Assembly: GCF_009867135.1 (NCBI RefSeq)
Contig: NZ_CP047226.1
Location: forward strand, 1,178,001 to 1,242,000
DNA length: 64,000 nucleotides
Reading direction: 5' to 3'
Source of the DNA: Moraxella osloensis
GTDB lineage: Bacteria; Pseudomonadota; Gammaproteobacteria; Pseudomonadales; Moraxellaceae
Shown here: in pieces, positions 43,697 through 53,611 of the stretch
How positions within the stretch are numbered: position 1 is the first letter of the stretch
Layout: each line of letters opens with the position of its first letter
Translations under genes and position numbers: made by a program
Notes under the pieces: model-generated
Seen by the model: only the letters and a program-made list of their open reading frames with translations
The model's database searches: none
Told to the model about the DNA's origin: nothing

Positions 43697-44392
43697 ATGT
43701 CAAAACTGCATCTACACCACCTTGAAAAATCACGTTCGTTTCGAATTCTTTGGCTATTAGAGGAATTAGAACTGCCTTATCAGTTGACCAAGTACGAACG
43801 CCATCATGGTTTGGCGCCCAAGTCTTTGCAAAAAATTCATCCGATGGGTAAGGCACCTATCCTGCAAGATAATGGAAAAACGCTGATTGAATCGGCCAAT
43901 ATCATTGAGTATTTGATTGATAACTATGACCAGTTAACCGACCAACAAGATGCACAGCCAATCTCACAACGGGTGCTGAATAAAAAATTTCGCCCAGATT
44001 ATGGCAGTGAGGCGTATGAGCAGTATCGATATTGGCTGCATTTTACCGAAAGCTCATTGATGCCCTTGCTTATTATCCGACTGGTATTTGCTACCATGAT
44101 AGAGAAATCACCGATAGGTATCAAACAAGTGGCAAAATTACTCAAATCAGGGATAGACAAATCTTATCTGAATCATTCATTAACCGAACAGCTCAAAATG
44201 CTAGATAAGCATTTGGGTAGTAATGAATGGCTTGCTGGCAACCAATTTAGCGGCGCTGATATACAGCTTGAATTTGCCATAAACGCCATGCAAGAAACCC
44301 ATAGTTTAGAGGCAAAATATGCCAACATTCACAATTGGTTAAAAAAATGCCAAGCTCGCCCAGCTTATCAAAAAGCGGTTGATAAGTGTTGA
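43697..44392 (+). CDS. Glutathione S-transferase family protein
   Basis: A 231-residue cytosolic GST. The N-terminal thioredoxin-fold half has LHHLEKSRSFRILWLLEELELPYQL, NPMGKAP-like IHPMGKAPILQDNGKTLIESANIIEYLI (the SNAIL/glutathione-binding segment); the C-terminal helical half ends in NEWLAGNQFSGADIQLEFA. Substrate unknown. Single gene between gyrA and aceE. Start ATG 43697 fits the fold; the ribosome site is weak. Confidence 0.9.
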   Translation: MSKLHLHHLEKSRSFRILWLLEELELPYQLTKYERHHGLAPKSLQKIHPMGKAPILQDNGKTLIESANIIEYLIDNYDQLTDQQDAQPISQRVLNKKFRPDYGSEAYEQYRYWLHFTESSLMPLLIIRLVFATMIEKSPIGIKQVAKLLKSGIDKSYLNHSLTEQLKMLDKHLGSNEWLAGNQFSGADIQLEFAINAMQETHSLEAKYANIHNWLKKCQARPAYQKAVDKC

Positions 44393-44605
44393 TGGTTGAC
44401 TGTCAACACAGTTGAAAGCTTTACTTTGTTGATAAATTTACTATTCGGTCAGAAAAAATAGTTGTTTTTTTCACCTTTATTTCATAGCTAAATACCTATT
44501 AAAAATTAGCGAAAATACTGAAACATTTTTTTTTATGTAAAATATTGCTATCGCTATTTATAACAATGTTTTGTGTCTAATAGTTGAATACTTTGAGTCG
44601 TTTAC

Positions 44606-44626
44606 AACCTAGCTCCATTCTAGGTT
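44606..44626 (+). other. Inverted repeat in the aceE leader
   Basis: AACCTAG at 44606-44612 and CTAGGTT at 44620-44626 form a perfect 7-bp inverted repeat with a 7-nt centre, 40 nt before the aceE ATG. It could be an operator or mRNA hairpin. It does not match the E. coli PdhR site as I remember it. Confidence 0.4.
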
Positions 44627-44665
44627 ATTTCCATGGATGGATGCCATTGCCAGAAGGAACGAAAA

Positions 44666-47479
44666 ATGCAATATCAGTATTTTAAAGACCCTGATAGTCA
44701 AGAAACCCAAGAATGGCTTGACGCCTTTGATTCGGTGATCAAGTCAGTGGGAAAAAAACGTGCCACTTTTTTACTAAAAGCCATCTATGATAAGGCGGTA
44801 CAAGAAGGGTTACGCGTTAACCGCCTTGATACCGCTTACATCAACACTATTCCTGTAGAAGATCAACCCCCGTATCCCGGTGATTTAACCCTAGAGCGTA
44901 AAATTCGCGCTATCATTCGTTACAATGCGGTGGCGATGGTGATGCGTGCCAACAAAAATGACGACGACTTAGGCGGTCACCTAGCGACGTTTGCCTCAAG
45001 CGCGACGTTATACGAAACAGGTTTTAACCATTTTTGGCGCGCAGCGAGGGAGAGCTTTGGCGGTGATATGATTTATTATCAAGGTCACGGTTCGCCAGGG
45101 ATGTATGCTCGTTCATTTTTAGAAGGTCGATTGACTGAAGAGCAGCTAACAAATTTTCGCCGTGAAGTAGGCGGCAAGGGGCTATCTAGCTACCCACACC
45201 CTTATTTGATGCCTGACTATTGGCAGTTCCCAACCGTGTCGATGGGTTTAGGCCCAATCATGTCAATTTATCATGCGCATGTGCACCAATACCTTGAAAA
45301 TCGTGGCTTGATTCCAAAAGAAGGTCGCAAGATTTGGGCATTCTTGGGCGATGGGGAAACCGATGAGCCAGAGAGCTTAGGTGCTATCTCACTAGCCGGT
45401 CGCGAGAATCTAGAAAATCTGATTTGGGTAATTAACTGTAACTTACAGCGTCTAGATGGCCCGGTACGTGGTAACGGTAAAATCATCCAAGAGCTTGAAT
45501 CTGTGTTTCGGGGTGCAGGTTGGCGGGTGATTAAAGTCATCTGGGGCGGTAAATGGGATACGCTTCTAGATAAAGACCATACAGGCGCGCTCAAACACCG
45601 TATGCTTGAGACCCTCGATGGTGAATACCAAGTCTATAAAGCGCGTGATGGTAAATTTGTCCGTGACTATTTCTTTGGTAAATACCCAGAACTTGCCGAA
45701 ATGGTCAAAGATTGGACTGACCAAGAAATCCAAAATTTAGACCGTGGTGGTCACGACCCAATGAAGGTGTATGCCGCATTTAGTGAAGCCATGAAAGCCA
45801 AAGGTCAGCCCACAGTGATTTTGGTTAAAACCGTCAAAGGTTATGGCTTATCTAACCAAAGCCAAGCGGTCAACAAAACCCACCAAATCAAAAAACTCGA
45901 AATTGATTCATTAAAATATTTCCGTGACCGTTTTGATTTGCCATTTAGCGATACGCAGCTTGAAGAATTGCCATTTTATCGTCCTGATGAAAATTCTGCT
46001 GAAATCCAATATCTGAAAGGTCGCCGTCAAGCACTGGGCGGACATTTGCCCAATCGCCGTAGTGGTCATATTCCACTCGACGTACCAGGATTGGAGATTT
46101 TTGACAAATTACTACAAGGTAGTACAGGCAAAGAACAATCTACCACCATGGTATTTGTACGCTTGCTAGCAGCACTGCTAAAAAATAAAGCGCTGCAAGA
46201 GCGTGTGGTGCCGATTGTTCCTGATGAAGCCCGTACTTTTGGTCTTGAAGGTATGTTCCGCCAATTGGGTATCTACTCGGCATCGGGTCAAAATTATACC
46301 CCCGAAGACCATGAAGCCTTGATGGGTTATAAAGAAGCCAAAGACGGTCACATGCTGGAAGAAGGCATTAATGAAGCAGGTGCGATGAGTGCTTGGATTG
46401 CGTTAGCGACCAGTTATTCAACCAATGCGTTACCGATGATTCCTTTTTATATCTATTATTCGATGTTTGGTTTCCAACGCGTCGGTGATTTAGTGTGGGC
46501 GGCAGGCGATATGCAGGCGCAAGGGTTCTTGCTTGGCGGTACCGCAGGTCGTACCACGCTTAATGGTGAAGGCTTACAGCACCAAGATGGTCATCAGTTG
46601 ATTTTATTTAACACGGTGCCAAACTGTGTCACTTATGACCCATGTTATGGTTATGAGCTAGCGGTGGTTGTACAAGATGGTCTGCGCCGTATGTATGGTG
46701 AAGGCGAACGAGTTTTCTATTATATCACCTTAATGAATGAAAACTACGAGCAACCAGCCATGCCGGCAGGGGTAGAAGAAGGCATCAAAAAAGGCATGTA
46801 CTTGCTTAAAGACAATGGTTCAAAACAAGTGCAATTGCTGGGTTCAGGCGTGATTTTACGTGAGGTTGAAAAAGCCGCACAAATTCTAGCTGAAGAATTC
46901 AATATCAATGCCAACGTGTGGAGTGTCACAAGCTTTAATGAACTCACTCGTGAAGGCATGGCATGTGATGAGTACAATCGTCTGCACCCACTAGATGAAC
47001 AGCGTACGCCTTGGGTTACTGAACAACTTGCCCAGCATGAAGGCATTGTAGTCGCCGCCACCGACTATATGCGCATTTTCTCTGAACAAATCCGCGCCTA
47101 CCTACCAGACAGTCGTCCGTATGCCACCTTAGGTACCGATGGTTTTGGTCGTTCGGATAGTCGCCGCCAATTACGTAGTTTCTTTAAAGTGGATGCTGCC
47201 CATATTGTGGTAGCAACGCTCAAACTATTGGCAGATGAAGGTGAGGTTGATGCGCGTTTGGTCAAAGATGCGATTAGTAGCTTGGGTATTGATGCTGATG
47301 CCTCACCGGCTTGGTATCCTCAAGTACAAATCGACCATTCCCCAGATGCCCCAGCGATTTTAGGTGCGCATCCAAAACCTGTACCAACCTTGGTTGAAGA
47401 GGATGATGAAGCCATTTCAGCAGACGGCAAAGCAGAAGATAAAGCCGATGCGCCAATTCTTAACGACAAACCTGAATAA
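44666..47479 (+). CDS. aceE: Pyruvate dehydrogenase E1 component, homodimeric type
   Basis: E1 decarboxylates pyruvate with thiamine diphosphate and transfers the acetyl group to the lipoyl arm of E2. ATG 44666 with GAAGGAA at 44653-44659 gives 937 residues. The ThDP/Mg motif runs from GDGETDEPES near residue 229 to INCNLQRLDGPVRGNGK. Other conserved blocks are YYQGHGSPGMYARSFLEGRL and DGFGRSDSRRQLRSFF. The C-terminal end has an acidic tail. It is followed by aceF in an operon; lpd (E3) is not in the window. Confidence 0.97.
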   Translation: MQYQYFKDPDSQETQEWLDAFDSVIKSVGKKRATFLLKAIYDKAVQEGLRVNRLDTAYINTIPVEDQPPYPGDLTLERKIRAIIRYNAVAMVMRANKNDDDLGGHLATFASSATLYETGFNHFWRAARESFGGDMIYYQGHGSPGMYARSFLEGRLTEEQLTNFRREVGGKGLSSYPHPYLMPDYWQFPTVSMGLGPIMSIYHAHVHQYLENRGLIPKEGRKIWAFLGDGETDEPESLGAISLAGRENLENLIWVINCNLQRLDGPVRGNGKIIQELESVFRGAGWRVIKVIWGGKWDTLLDKDHTGALKHRMLETLDGEYQVYKARDGKFVRDYFFGKYPELAEMVKDWTDQEIQNLDRGGHDPMKVYAAFSEAMKAKGQPTVILVKTVKGYGLSNQSQAVNKTHQIKKLEIDSLKYFRDRFDLPFSDTQLEELPFYRPDENSAEIQYLKGRRQALGGHLPNRRSGHIPLDVPGLEIFDKLLQGSTGKEQSTTMVFVRLLAALLKNKALQERVVPIVPDEARTFGLEGMFRQLGIYSASGQNYTPEDHEALMGYKEAKDGHMLEEGINEAGAMSAWIALATSYSTNALPMIPFYIYYSMFGFQRVGDLVWAAGDMQAQGFLLGGTAGRTTLNGEGLQHQDGHQLILFNTVPNCVTYDPCYGYELAVVVQDGLRRMYGEGERVFYYITLMNENYEQPAMPAGVEEGIKKGMYLLKDNGSKQVQLLGSGVILREVEKAAQILAEEFNINANVWSVTSFNELTREGMACDEYNRLHPLDEQRTPWVTEQLAQHEGIVVAATDYMRIFSEQIRAYLPDSRPYATLGTDGFGRSDSRRQLRSFFKVDAAHIVVATLKLLADEGEVDARLVKDAISSLGIDADASPAWYPQVQIDHSPDAPAILGAHPKPVPTLVEEDDEAISADGKAEDKADAPILNDKPE

Positions 47480-47560
47480 TAGAAATCAATAGTAGGCAAT
47501 CAGCCACGTATTAGCGGCTGATTGCCCACTTAGTAAAAATAAAAATTTAAGGATAAACCC

Positions 47561-49657
47561 ATGGAAATCAAAGTTCCCGACTTAGGCGTTGATAGCGCTG
47601 AAGTCAGCGAAATTATGGTCAAAGTCGGCGATGTCATCAATGTGGACGATAACATTGTCTTATTAGAGTCCGACAAAGCCTCAGTAGAAGTACCTGCAAC
47701 ATCAGCAGGGACTATCACAGCGATTAATCTTCAAATCGGCGATAAGGTCAAAGAGGGTGATGTGATTCTCACCATCGATAGTGCAGGCAATAGCCAATCC
47801 AACACTACACCTGTAGAGCAATCTGTTCAACAGACAGACCAACAAGCAGCCCAATCTCACGAAGCTGGAGAAATTAAAGAAACTAAAGACACTAACGCGA
47901 CCTCATCGCAAACGCCGTCCATGGCTGCGCCAAATCAATCACAGCCCACATCAGCTGAAGCAACCTATACATTGCCAGATTTGGGGGTAGATAGCGCAGA
48001 AATTAGTGAATGGTTGGTCAAAGAAGGCGATACTGTCACTGCTGAACAACCACTGGTATTGGTCGAATCCGATAAAGCATCGGTCGAAGTACCGGCACCT
48101 GTCAGCGGAAAAATTGTCAAATTCTTAGTCAATGCTGGGGATACGGTCACCAATGGTCAAGACTTTATCGTGATAGCTTCCCAATCAGCTACGCAACAGC
48201 CATTAGCCAGTGACCCATCAGGGCAAGCTGCCAGTCAAGCCACTTCAGCCGCAAACCAAAATCAGCCACCCGCTCAAACGGTATCACCCGCTCAATCATC
48301 CACACCCGCTGGTAAACAAACCTTTGGTTTGCCTGATCTTGGGGTAGAGTCGGCACAGATTAGTGAATGGATGGTCAAAGTAGGCGATGAGGTCACAGCC
48401 GAACAACCGCTAGTATTAGTAGAATCTGATAAAGCATCGGTTGAAGTCCCTTCGCCAGTTGCAGGTAAAGTAGTGGAATTACTGGTTAACCCTGGTGATA
48501 CCGTCACCAATGGTCAAGACTTTATTGTGATTGAAGCGGCGGGGTCAGTGCAATCAGCATCAAGTTCAGCTTCACAGCCGCAAGCGACCACCCATACCGC
48601 TCAGCAAGCAGTCGCTAAAACGCAAAATACCGCGCCGACTTTAACTAATAGCGGCAGTACACCATCTAGCCAGTCAAGTTCACAGTCAAAACTGTCTGAA
48701 GCGCAAATTAATGCCAAAAACGCCGCGGTTTATGCAGGGCCTGCGGTGCGCAAACTTACGCGCCAATTGGGTGTTGATATCAGTGAGGTGACTGGCACGG
48801 GCGCTAATGGGCGTATTGTCAAAGAAGATGTGTTTGCTTATGTCAAGAGTATGATAAAAGCAGTTAGCACACCTACAGCAGCAAATAATATCTCTGCGCC
48901 TTCAGCGGCTCGCTCAGGATTACCTAATTTACCCGATATGAGTAAAACAGAAATTTGGGGAGAAATTGAGCGTCAGGATTTGACCCGTCTACAAAAAGTC
49001 TCAATTCCGCAGCTTAATTACAATACCTATTTGCCACAAGTCACCCAGTTTGATTTGGCAGATATTACCGATGTAGAAAAATTGCGTGGCGATCTAAAAG
49101 ATGAGATGAAAAAAGAAGGGGTGAGTCTAACCATTCTGGCTTTCATCATGAAAGTAACCGCTTATGCGCTGATGCAACATCCAAAATTTAACAGCCATTT
49201 GAGCGATGACAATACCCAAATTATCATCCGTAAATCTGTGAATTTAGGCTTTGCCGTAGCAACCGAAGAGGGTTTGACAGTCCCTGTCATTCAACGTGTA
49301 GAGCAAAAAGGCATCAAGCAACTGGCGATTGAAATCGGTGAGCTTGCCAAAAAAGCGCGTGATAAAAAACTATCTGCCAAAGAGTTAACCGGCGCGTCAT
49401 TTACGATTTCAAGTCAAGGCAATCTTGGCGGTACTTACTTTACGCCGCTGGTTAATTGGCCACAAGTTGCGATTTTAGGCGTCAGTGAATCTAGCATTCA
49501 ACCACGTTGGAATGAGACTAAAGGCGAGTTTGAGCCACGCTTAATGCTACCGTTGTCATTATCGTATGACCACCGTGTGATCAATGGTGCGGACGCTGCG
49601 GTATTTACCCGCTATATTGCAAAATTACTAGCAGATCCACGCCGCGTGTTGTTATAA
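47561..49657 (+). CDS. aceF: Pyruvate dehydrogenase E2, dihydrolipoamide acetyltransferase (three lipoyl domains)
   Basis: E2 forms the core of the pyruvate dehydrogenase complex. Three lipoyl domains begin at about residues 1, 134 and 253, each with the lipoylated lysine in ESDKASVEVP, separated by Ala/Pro/Gln/Ser-rich linkers. A peripheral-subunit binding domain follows (AGPAVRKLTRQLGVDISEV, about 392-430). The catalytic domain has SYDHRVINGADAA near residue 668. 698 residues. AAGGA precedes ATG 47561. Two terminators follow. Confidence 0.96.
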   Translation: MEIKVPDLGVDSAEVSEIMVKVGDVINVDDNIVLLESDKASVEVPATSAGTITAINLQIGDKVKEGDVILTIDSAGNSQSNTTPVEQSVQQTDQQAAQSHEAGEIKETKDTNATSSQTPSMAAPNQSQPTSAEATYTLPDLGVDSAEISEWLVKEGDTVTAEQPLVLVESDKASVEVPAPVSGKIVKFLVNAGDTVTNGQDFIVIASQSATQQPLASDPSGQAASQATSAANQNQPPAQTVSPAQSSTPAGKQTFGLPDLGVESAQISEWMVKVGDEVTAEQPLVLVESDKASVEVPSPVAGKVVELLVNPGDTVTNGQDFIVIEAAGSVQSASSSASQPQATTHTAQQAVAKTQNTAPTLTNSGSTPSSQSSSQSKLSEAQINAKNAAVYAGPAVRKLTRQLGVDISEVTGTGANGRIVKEDVFAYVKSMIKAVSTPTAANNISAPSAARSGLPNLPDMSKTEIWGEIERQDLTRLQKVSIPQLNYNTYLPQVTQFDLADITDVEKLRGDLKDEMKKEGVSLTILAFIMKVTAYALMQHPKFNSHLSDDNTQIIIRKSVNLGFAVATEEGLTVPVIQRVEQKGIKQLAIEIGELAKKARDKKLSAKELTGASFTISSQGNLGGTYFTPLVNWPQVAILGVSESSIQPRWNETKGEFEPRLMLPLSLSYDHRVINGADAAVFTRYIAKLLADPRRVLL

Positions 49658-49667
49658 ATTGCAGCGC

Positions 49668-49705
49668 AAAAAAACCTAGCGTGTTATACATGCTAGGTTT
49701 TTTTA
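49668..49705 (+). terminator. Intrinsic terminator after aceF
   Basis: AAAACCTAGC (49671-49680) pairs with GCTAGGTTTT (49692-49701) and a T-run follows. Confidence 0.88.
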
Positions 49706-49711
49706 ATGCCC

Positions 49712-49744
49712 AAAAAAAGCCCTTAGTCAAAACTAAGGGCTTTA
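49712..49744 (-). terminator. Terminator after ppsA, bidirectional
   Basis: AGCCCTTAGT (49718-49727) pairs with ACTAAGGGCT (49732-49741) around a 4-nt loop. On the minus strand a run of seven T follows, ending ppsA; on the plus strand a shorter T-rich run gives aceF a second stop. Confidence 0.85.
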
Positions 49745-49765
49745 TTAATGCCAACAAGCTTAAGC

Positions 49766-52132
49766 TTATTTTTCGGTTTTTGCTAAGAAGAACCAAGTGT
49801 CTAACACCGAATCCGGGTTCAGTGAAACAGAAGTAATGCCTTGTTCCATTAACCACATGGCTAGGTCTGGATGGTCAGAAGGACCTTGTCCACAGATACC
49901 GATATACTTGCCTTGTGCGTTACAGGCATCGATAGCCATTTTGAGTAGTTTTTTAACCGCTGGGTCACGTTCATCGAATGATTGAGATACGATACCCGAA
50001 TCACGGTCAAGACCAAGGGTTAACTGGGTCAAATCGTTTGAGCCGATTGAGAAACCATCGAAGTATTGTAAAAATTCTTCTGCCAACAAGGCATTGGTTG
50101 GTAACTCACACATCATAATAACGCGTAATCCGTTTTCACCACGTTTAAGACCATTTTTCTCAAGTAGTTCTATTACCTTACGCGCTTCTTCTGTCGTACG
50201 TACGAATGGAATCATGATTTCAACGTTGGTTAAGCCCATTTCATCACGAACACGTTTTAATGCACGACATTCTAATTCAAAGCAGTCACGGAAGTTTTCT
50301 GATACGTAACGGCTTGCACCACGGAAACCGAGCATTGGGTTTTCTTCAGATGGCTCGTATAGTTTACCGCCGATTAAGTTTGCATATTCATTCGATTTAA
50401 AGTCTGACATACGTACGATAACTTTCTTATCTTTGAATGCGACGGCTAGGGTTGAAATACCTTCAACTAACTTGTCAACGTAGAAATCAATCGGTGAAGC
50501 ATAACCTGCCATGCGCTCTTGAATTGCTTGTACGATTTCGCGTGGCAGGGTGTTCATGTTAAGTAGTGCTTTTGGATGCACACCAATCATACGGTTGATG
50601 ATGAATTCTAACCGCGCCAGACCCACCCCTTCATTAGGGATTTGGGCAAATCCAAATGCGCGGTCAGGGTTACCGACGTTCATCATAATTTTAAATGCCA
50701 AGTCTGGCATTGACTCAATTGAGTTATTTTGGATTTCAAAGTCCAATTGACCTTCGTAGATATAACCGGTATCACCTTCTGCACAAGACACAGTGACTGC
50801 TTGACCATCGGTCAATAGGTCAGTGGCGTTACCACAACCCACGATAGCGGGGACGCCCAATTCACGCGCGATAATTGCTGCGTGACAGGTACGACCGCCA
50901 CGGTTAGTGATGATAGCAGCGGCACGTTTCATGACGGGTTCCCAGTCTGGGTCAGTCATATCAGACACAAGGACGTCACCTTCTTGTACTTTATCCATTT
51001 CATGGATTGAATTGACCACGCGTACCGTACCTGCGCCGATACGTTGACCAATTGAACGACCTTCACAGATGACATCACCTTTTTCTTTAAGGATGTAACG
51101 CTCCATGACATTTTGACTTTCACGGCTTTTTACTGTCTCTGGACGCGCTTGCACAATGAATAATTTGTTGCTATCACCATCTTTTGCCCATTCGATATCC
51201 ATCGCATGACCATAATGTTTTTCGATGATTAACGCTTGTTTAGCAAGTTCAACCAACTCTTCATTGCTCAGTGAAAATTGGTTGCGTTCTGCTTTGTCCA
51301 CTGGGACTATTTTGACTGATTTACCGGCTGAGTGCTCGTCTGCATAAACCATTTTTTGTTGTTTGCTGCCGAGGTTGCGGCGAATAACCGCAGGTTTGCC
51401 GGCATTTAATAAGGCTTTTGAAATGTAGAATTCGTCAGGGTTCACCGCACCTTGCACGACCATTTCACCCAAGCCATGGCTTGCGGTGATAAATACCACG
51501 TCATTAAAACCACTTTCGGTATCAATGGTGAACATCACACCTGAAGTGCCTGTCTCTGAACGTACCATGCGTTGTACGCCAGCGGATAACGCAACACCTG
51601 CGTGCTCAAAACCTTTGTGAACGCGGTAAGCGATGGCACGGTCATTATATAAAGAAGCAAAGACTTCTTTAATAGCAATCAAGATATTGTCAATACCACG
51701 GATATTGAGGAAAGTTTCTTGTTGACCAGCAAATGAGGCGTCTGGTAAATCTTCGGCAGTGGCTGATGAACGCACCGCAACAGCGATGTCCTCGCCTTGG
51801 CTCATCTCGGCAAAGGCCTCACGGATTTCTTGTTCCAAATCTTTGGGCAACTCTTGCTCAATAATCATGTCACGGATTTTTTTACCCGTGGCAGTCAATG
51901 CCGCAACATCATCCACATCCAGACCTTGAAGCGCGTCTTTGATTTTGTCTTGAAGGCCGGTACCGATTAAGAATTTGTTAAAAGCTTCAGACGTTGTTGC
52001 AAAACCACCTGGTACGCTTACCCCTAAATCTGTTAGGTGACTAATCATTTCACCTAATGAAGCGTTTTTACCGCCTACTTTGTCAATGTCGTTTTTGCCT
52101 AACTTGTCGAGTGAGATAACTTGTGCGTTCAA
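49766..52132 (-). CDS. ppsA: Phosphoenolpyruvate synthase
   Basis: PpsA makes phosphoenolpyruvate from pyruvate and ATP for gluconeogenesis. The sequence follows E. coli PpsA over its length: [33 protein letters not shown], catalytic-His [15 protein letters not shown] (about 410-420), [13 protein letters not shown], and [16 protein letters not shown]. The active-site Cys motif is [10 protein letters not shown]. The most likely start is TTG 52132 with CGGAG nine nt upstream. A TATAAT on the minus strand (52175-52170) fits its promoter. Divergent from ppsR, its likely regulator. Confidence 0.96.
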   Translation of the reverse strand: MNAQVISLDKLGKNDIDKVGGKNASLGEMISHLTDLGVSVPGGFATTSEAFNKFLIGTGLQDKIKDALQGLDVDDVAALTATGKKIRDMIIEQELPKDLEQEIREAFAEMSQGEDIAVAVRSSATAEDLPDASFAGQQETFLNIRGIDNILIAIKEVFASLYNDRAIAYRVHKGFEHAGVALSAGVQRMVRSETGTSGVMFTIDTESGFNDVVFITASHGLGEMVVQGAVNPDEFYISKALLNAGKPAVIRRNLGSKQQKMVYADEHSAGKSVKIVPVDKAERNQFSLSNEELVELAKQALIIEKHYGHAMDIEWAKDGDSNKLFIVQARPETVKSRESQNVMERYILKEKGDVICEGRSIGQRIGAGTVRVVNSIHEMDKVQEGDVLVSDMTDPDWEPVMKRAAAIITNRGGRTCHAAIIARELGVPAIVGCGNATDLLTDGQAVTVSCAEGDTGYIYEGQLDFEIQNNSIESMPDLAFKIMMNVGNPDRAFGFAQIPNEGVGLARLEFIINRMIGVHPKALLNMNTLPREIVQAIQERMAGYASPIDFYVDKLVEGISTLAVAFKDKKVIVRMSDFKSNEYANLIGGKLYEPSEENPMLGFRGASRYVSENFRDCFELECRALKRVRDEMGLTNVEIMIPFVRTTEEARKVIELLEKNGLKRGENGLRVIMMCELPTNALLAEEFLQYFDGFSIGSNDLTQLTLGLDRDSGIVSQSFDERDPAVKKLLKMAIDACNAQGKYIGICGQGPSDHPDLAMWLMEQGITSVSLNPDSVLDTWFFLAKTEK

Positions 52133-52617
52133 GGTGATAACTCCGTGAAATAAAGATTATTTTGAAAAGATTATAACGGTATTTCGTAGAAAATTCATCT
52201 TAAAAAATGATTTTCTAGCAAAAAATTTATAATTTTAAAAAAACTGTCAGCGATCAACAATTCAACTAAAATTTTGCTTGGATATCTTTGAGTTTAAGGG
52301 GATAAAAAACGTAGATAAGCCTTCAATGACAATAACTGATGGCTAATTAAGGCAAATTAAGCATCGATTTGTTAGATTAAAGCCTACAAGTCACGTATAA
52401 TAACAAACTCTCGACCTGTAAGACAAACGCCTGTAAGACAAATGCCCGTGAGACAAACGATAGTGTCTGCACTGATAACGACATGAATAGATGACATTGA
52501 CTGCCAAAAACGCAGTGAATGAGTGAGGTTAACCCCAATGTCAGTAGTGTCAGTTTAAACCAGTGTTAATTTAAATTGGTATGGACGCTTCTTGTCATTT
52601 TTTTTGGATAATTTTTC
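52133..52617. other. Divergent ppsA-ppsR intergenic region
   Basis: No gene was seen. It holds a -10 for ppsA (52175-52170, minus), a TATAAT at 52396-52401 (plus) that may serve ppsR, and a three-copy 15-bp repeat (52416-52460) in the predicted ppsR leader. The ppsR leader would then be over 200 nt. Confidence 0.55.
52416..52460. repeat. 15-bp x 3 tandem repeat in the ppsR leader
   Basis: Consecutive copies at 52416-52430, 52431-52445 and 52446-52460, consensus CTGTAAGACAAACGC with a few changes. Confidence 0.88.
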
Positions 52618-53502
52618 ATGACCATTGAACAAATCAAAGCCACGATTCAAAATAAAGATGCCTTAAATTTTGCAAATTCGCAGTCGTTGCGAAGTGTGTT
52701 TTTTATCTCCGATGGTACCGCGATTACGTCTGAAACCCTAGGTCGTTCTATTTTAAGCCAATTTCCTACGGTACCATTTGAGACCCGGGTTATTCCTTAT
52801 GTTGACACCCTCGATCGCGCCGATGAAGCGGTCAATCAAATCAATCTTGCCCACCAGCGTGATGGGGTAAAGCCGCTAGTCTTTGATACCATCGTTGACC
52901 CTGTGATTCGTGAGCGAATCAACGGTGCAGATGCCTTCAACTTAGATATTTATGAAGGTTTAATTAGTAAAATTGCTGATGAAATCAAAGTGCCACCTGC
53001 ACCGCATACCGGTCATGCCCATGGGGATGTCGATTCTGAGAACTATAAATCACGTATCGATGCGGTGCATTTTGCTTTAGATAATGATGATGGCGCGCGT
53101 ACCACCCATTATGATGCGGCAGATATTATTTTGGTTGGGGTGTCACGTTCGGGCAAAACGCCTACTTCTTTATACCTAGCGTTGCAATTTGGTATTCGTG
53201 CGGCAAATTATCCGTTGACTGAAGATGATTTATATGAAAATTCGTTGCCCAAAGCGTTGAAGCCCTACCGTGACAAACTGTTTGGTTTGGTGATTGACAC
53301 CGATCGACTGGTAAAAATTCGTAACGAGCGCCGTGCAGGTAGCCGCTATGCAAGTTACCAGCAATGTCAGCAGGAATTGCGCGCCATTCAAGGTATTTAT
53401 ATTTCTCAAGGGATTCCAAATATTGATGTATCCACGATGTCCATTGAAGAAATCGCGACGCGTATTTTACAAATGACGGGGTTAAAACGTCGAATTGGTT
53501 AA
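52618..53502 (+). CDS. ppsR: PEP synthase regulatory protein (kinase/pyrophosphorylase, DUF299)
   Basis: PpsR-type proteins phosphorylate and dephosphorylate PEP synthase to switch it off or on. Family start FFISDGTAITSETLGRSIL and the P-loop GVSRSGKTPTS near residue 175 are clear; then LFGLVIDTDRLVKIRNERR. 294 residues with about 25 residues of extra N-terminal sequence, and a His/Gly-rich loop (PPAPHTGHAHGD). It is next to its presumed target, divergently arranged. Confidence 0.94.
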   Translation: MTIEQIKATIQNKDALNFANSQSLRSVFFISDGTAITSETLGRSILSQFPTVPFETRVIPYVDTLDRADEAVNQINLAHQRDGVKPLVFDTIVDPVIRERINGADAFNLDIYEGLISKIADEIKVPPAPHTGHAHGDVDSENYKSRIDAVHFALDNDDGARTTHYDAADIILVGVSRSGKTPTSLYLALQFGIRAANYPLTEDDLYENSLPKALKPYRDKLFGLVIDTDRLVKIRNERRAGSRYASYQQCQQELRAIQGIYISQGIPNIDVSTMSIEEIATRILQMTGLKRRIG

Positions 53503-53555
53503 TGTAATCTCTTAATATACGGTTGATTTATTGTATTTTATATTCAATTTAAAAA

Positions 53556-53587
53556 TTTTTTATTCATTATCTTTTTTATTCATTATC
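53556..53587. repeat. 16-bp perfect tandem duplication upstream of sthA
   Basis: TTTTTTATTCATTATC occurs at 53556-53571 and at 53572-53587, 24 nt before the sthA start. Confidence 0.9.
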
Positions 53588-53611
53588 AAGGCTTAAAATA
53601 TGGGAGCTAAT

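Noticed and set aside
48000-48520. Repeats in aceF
   Set aside because: These are the three lipoyl domains of E2, an expected feature of the family, not a mobile or slippage repeat.
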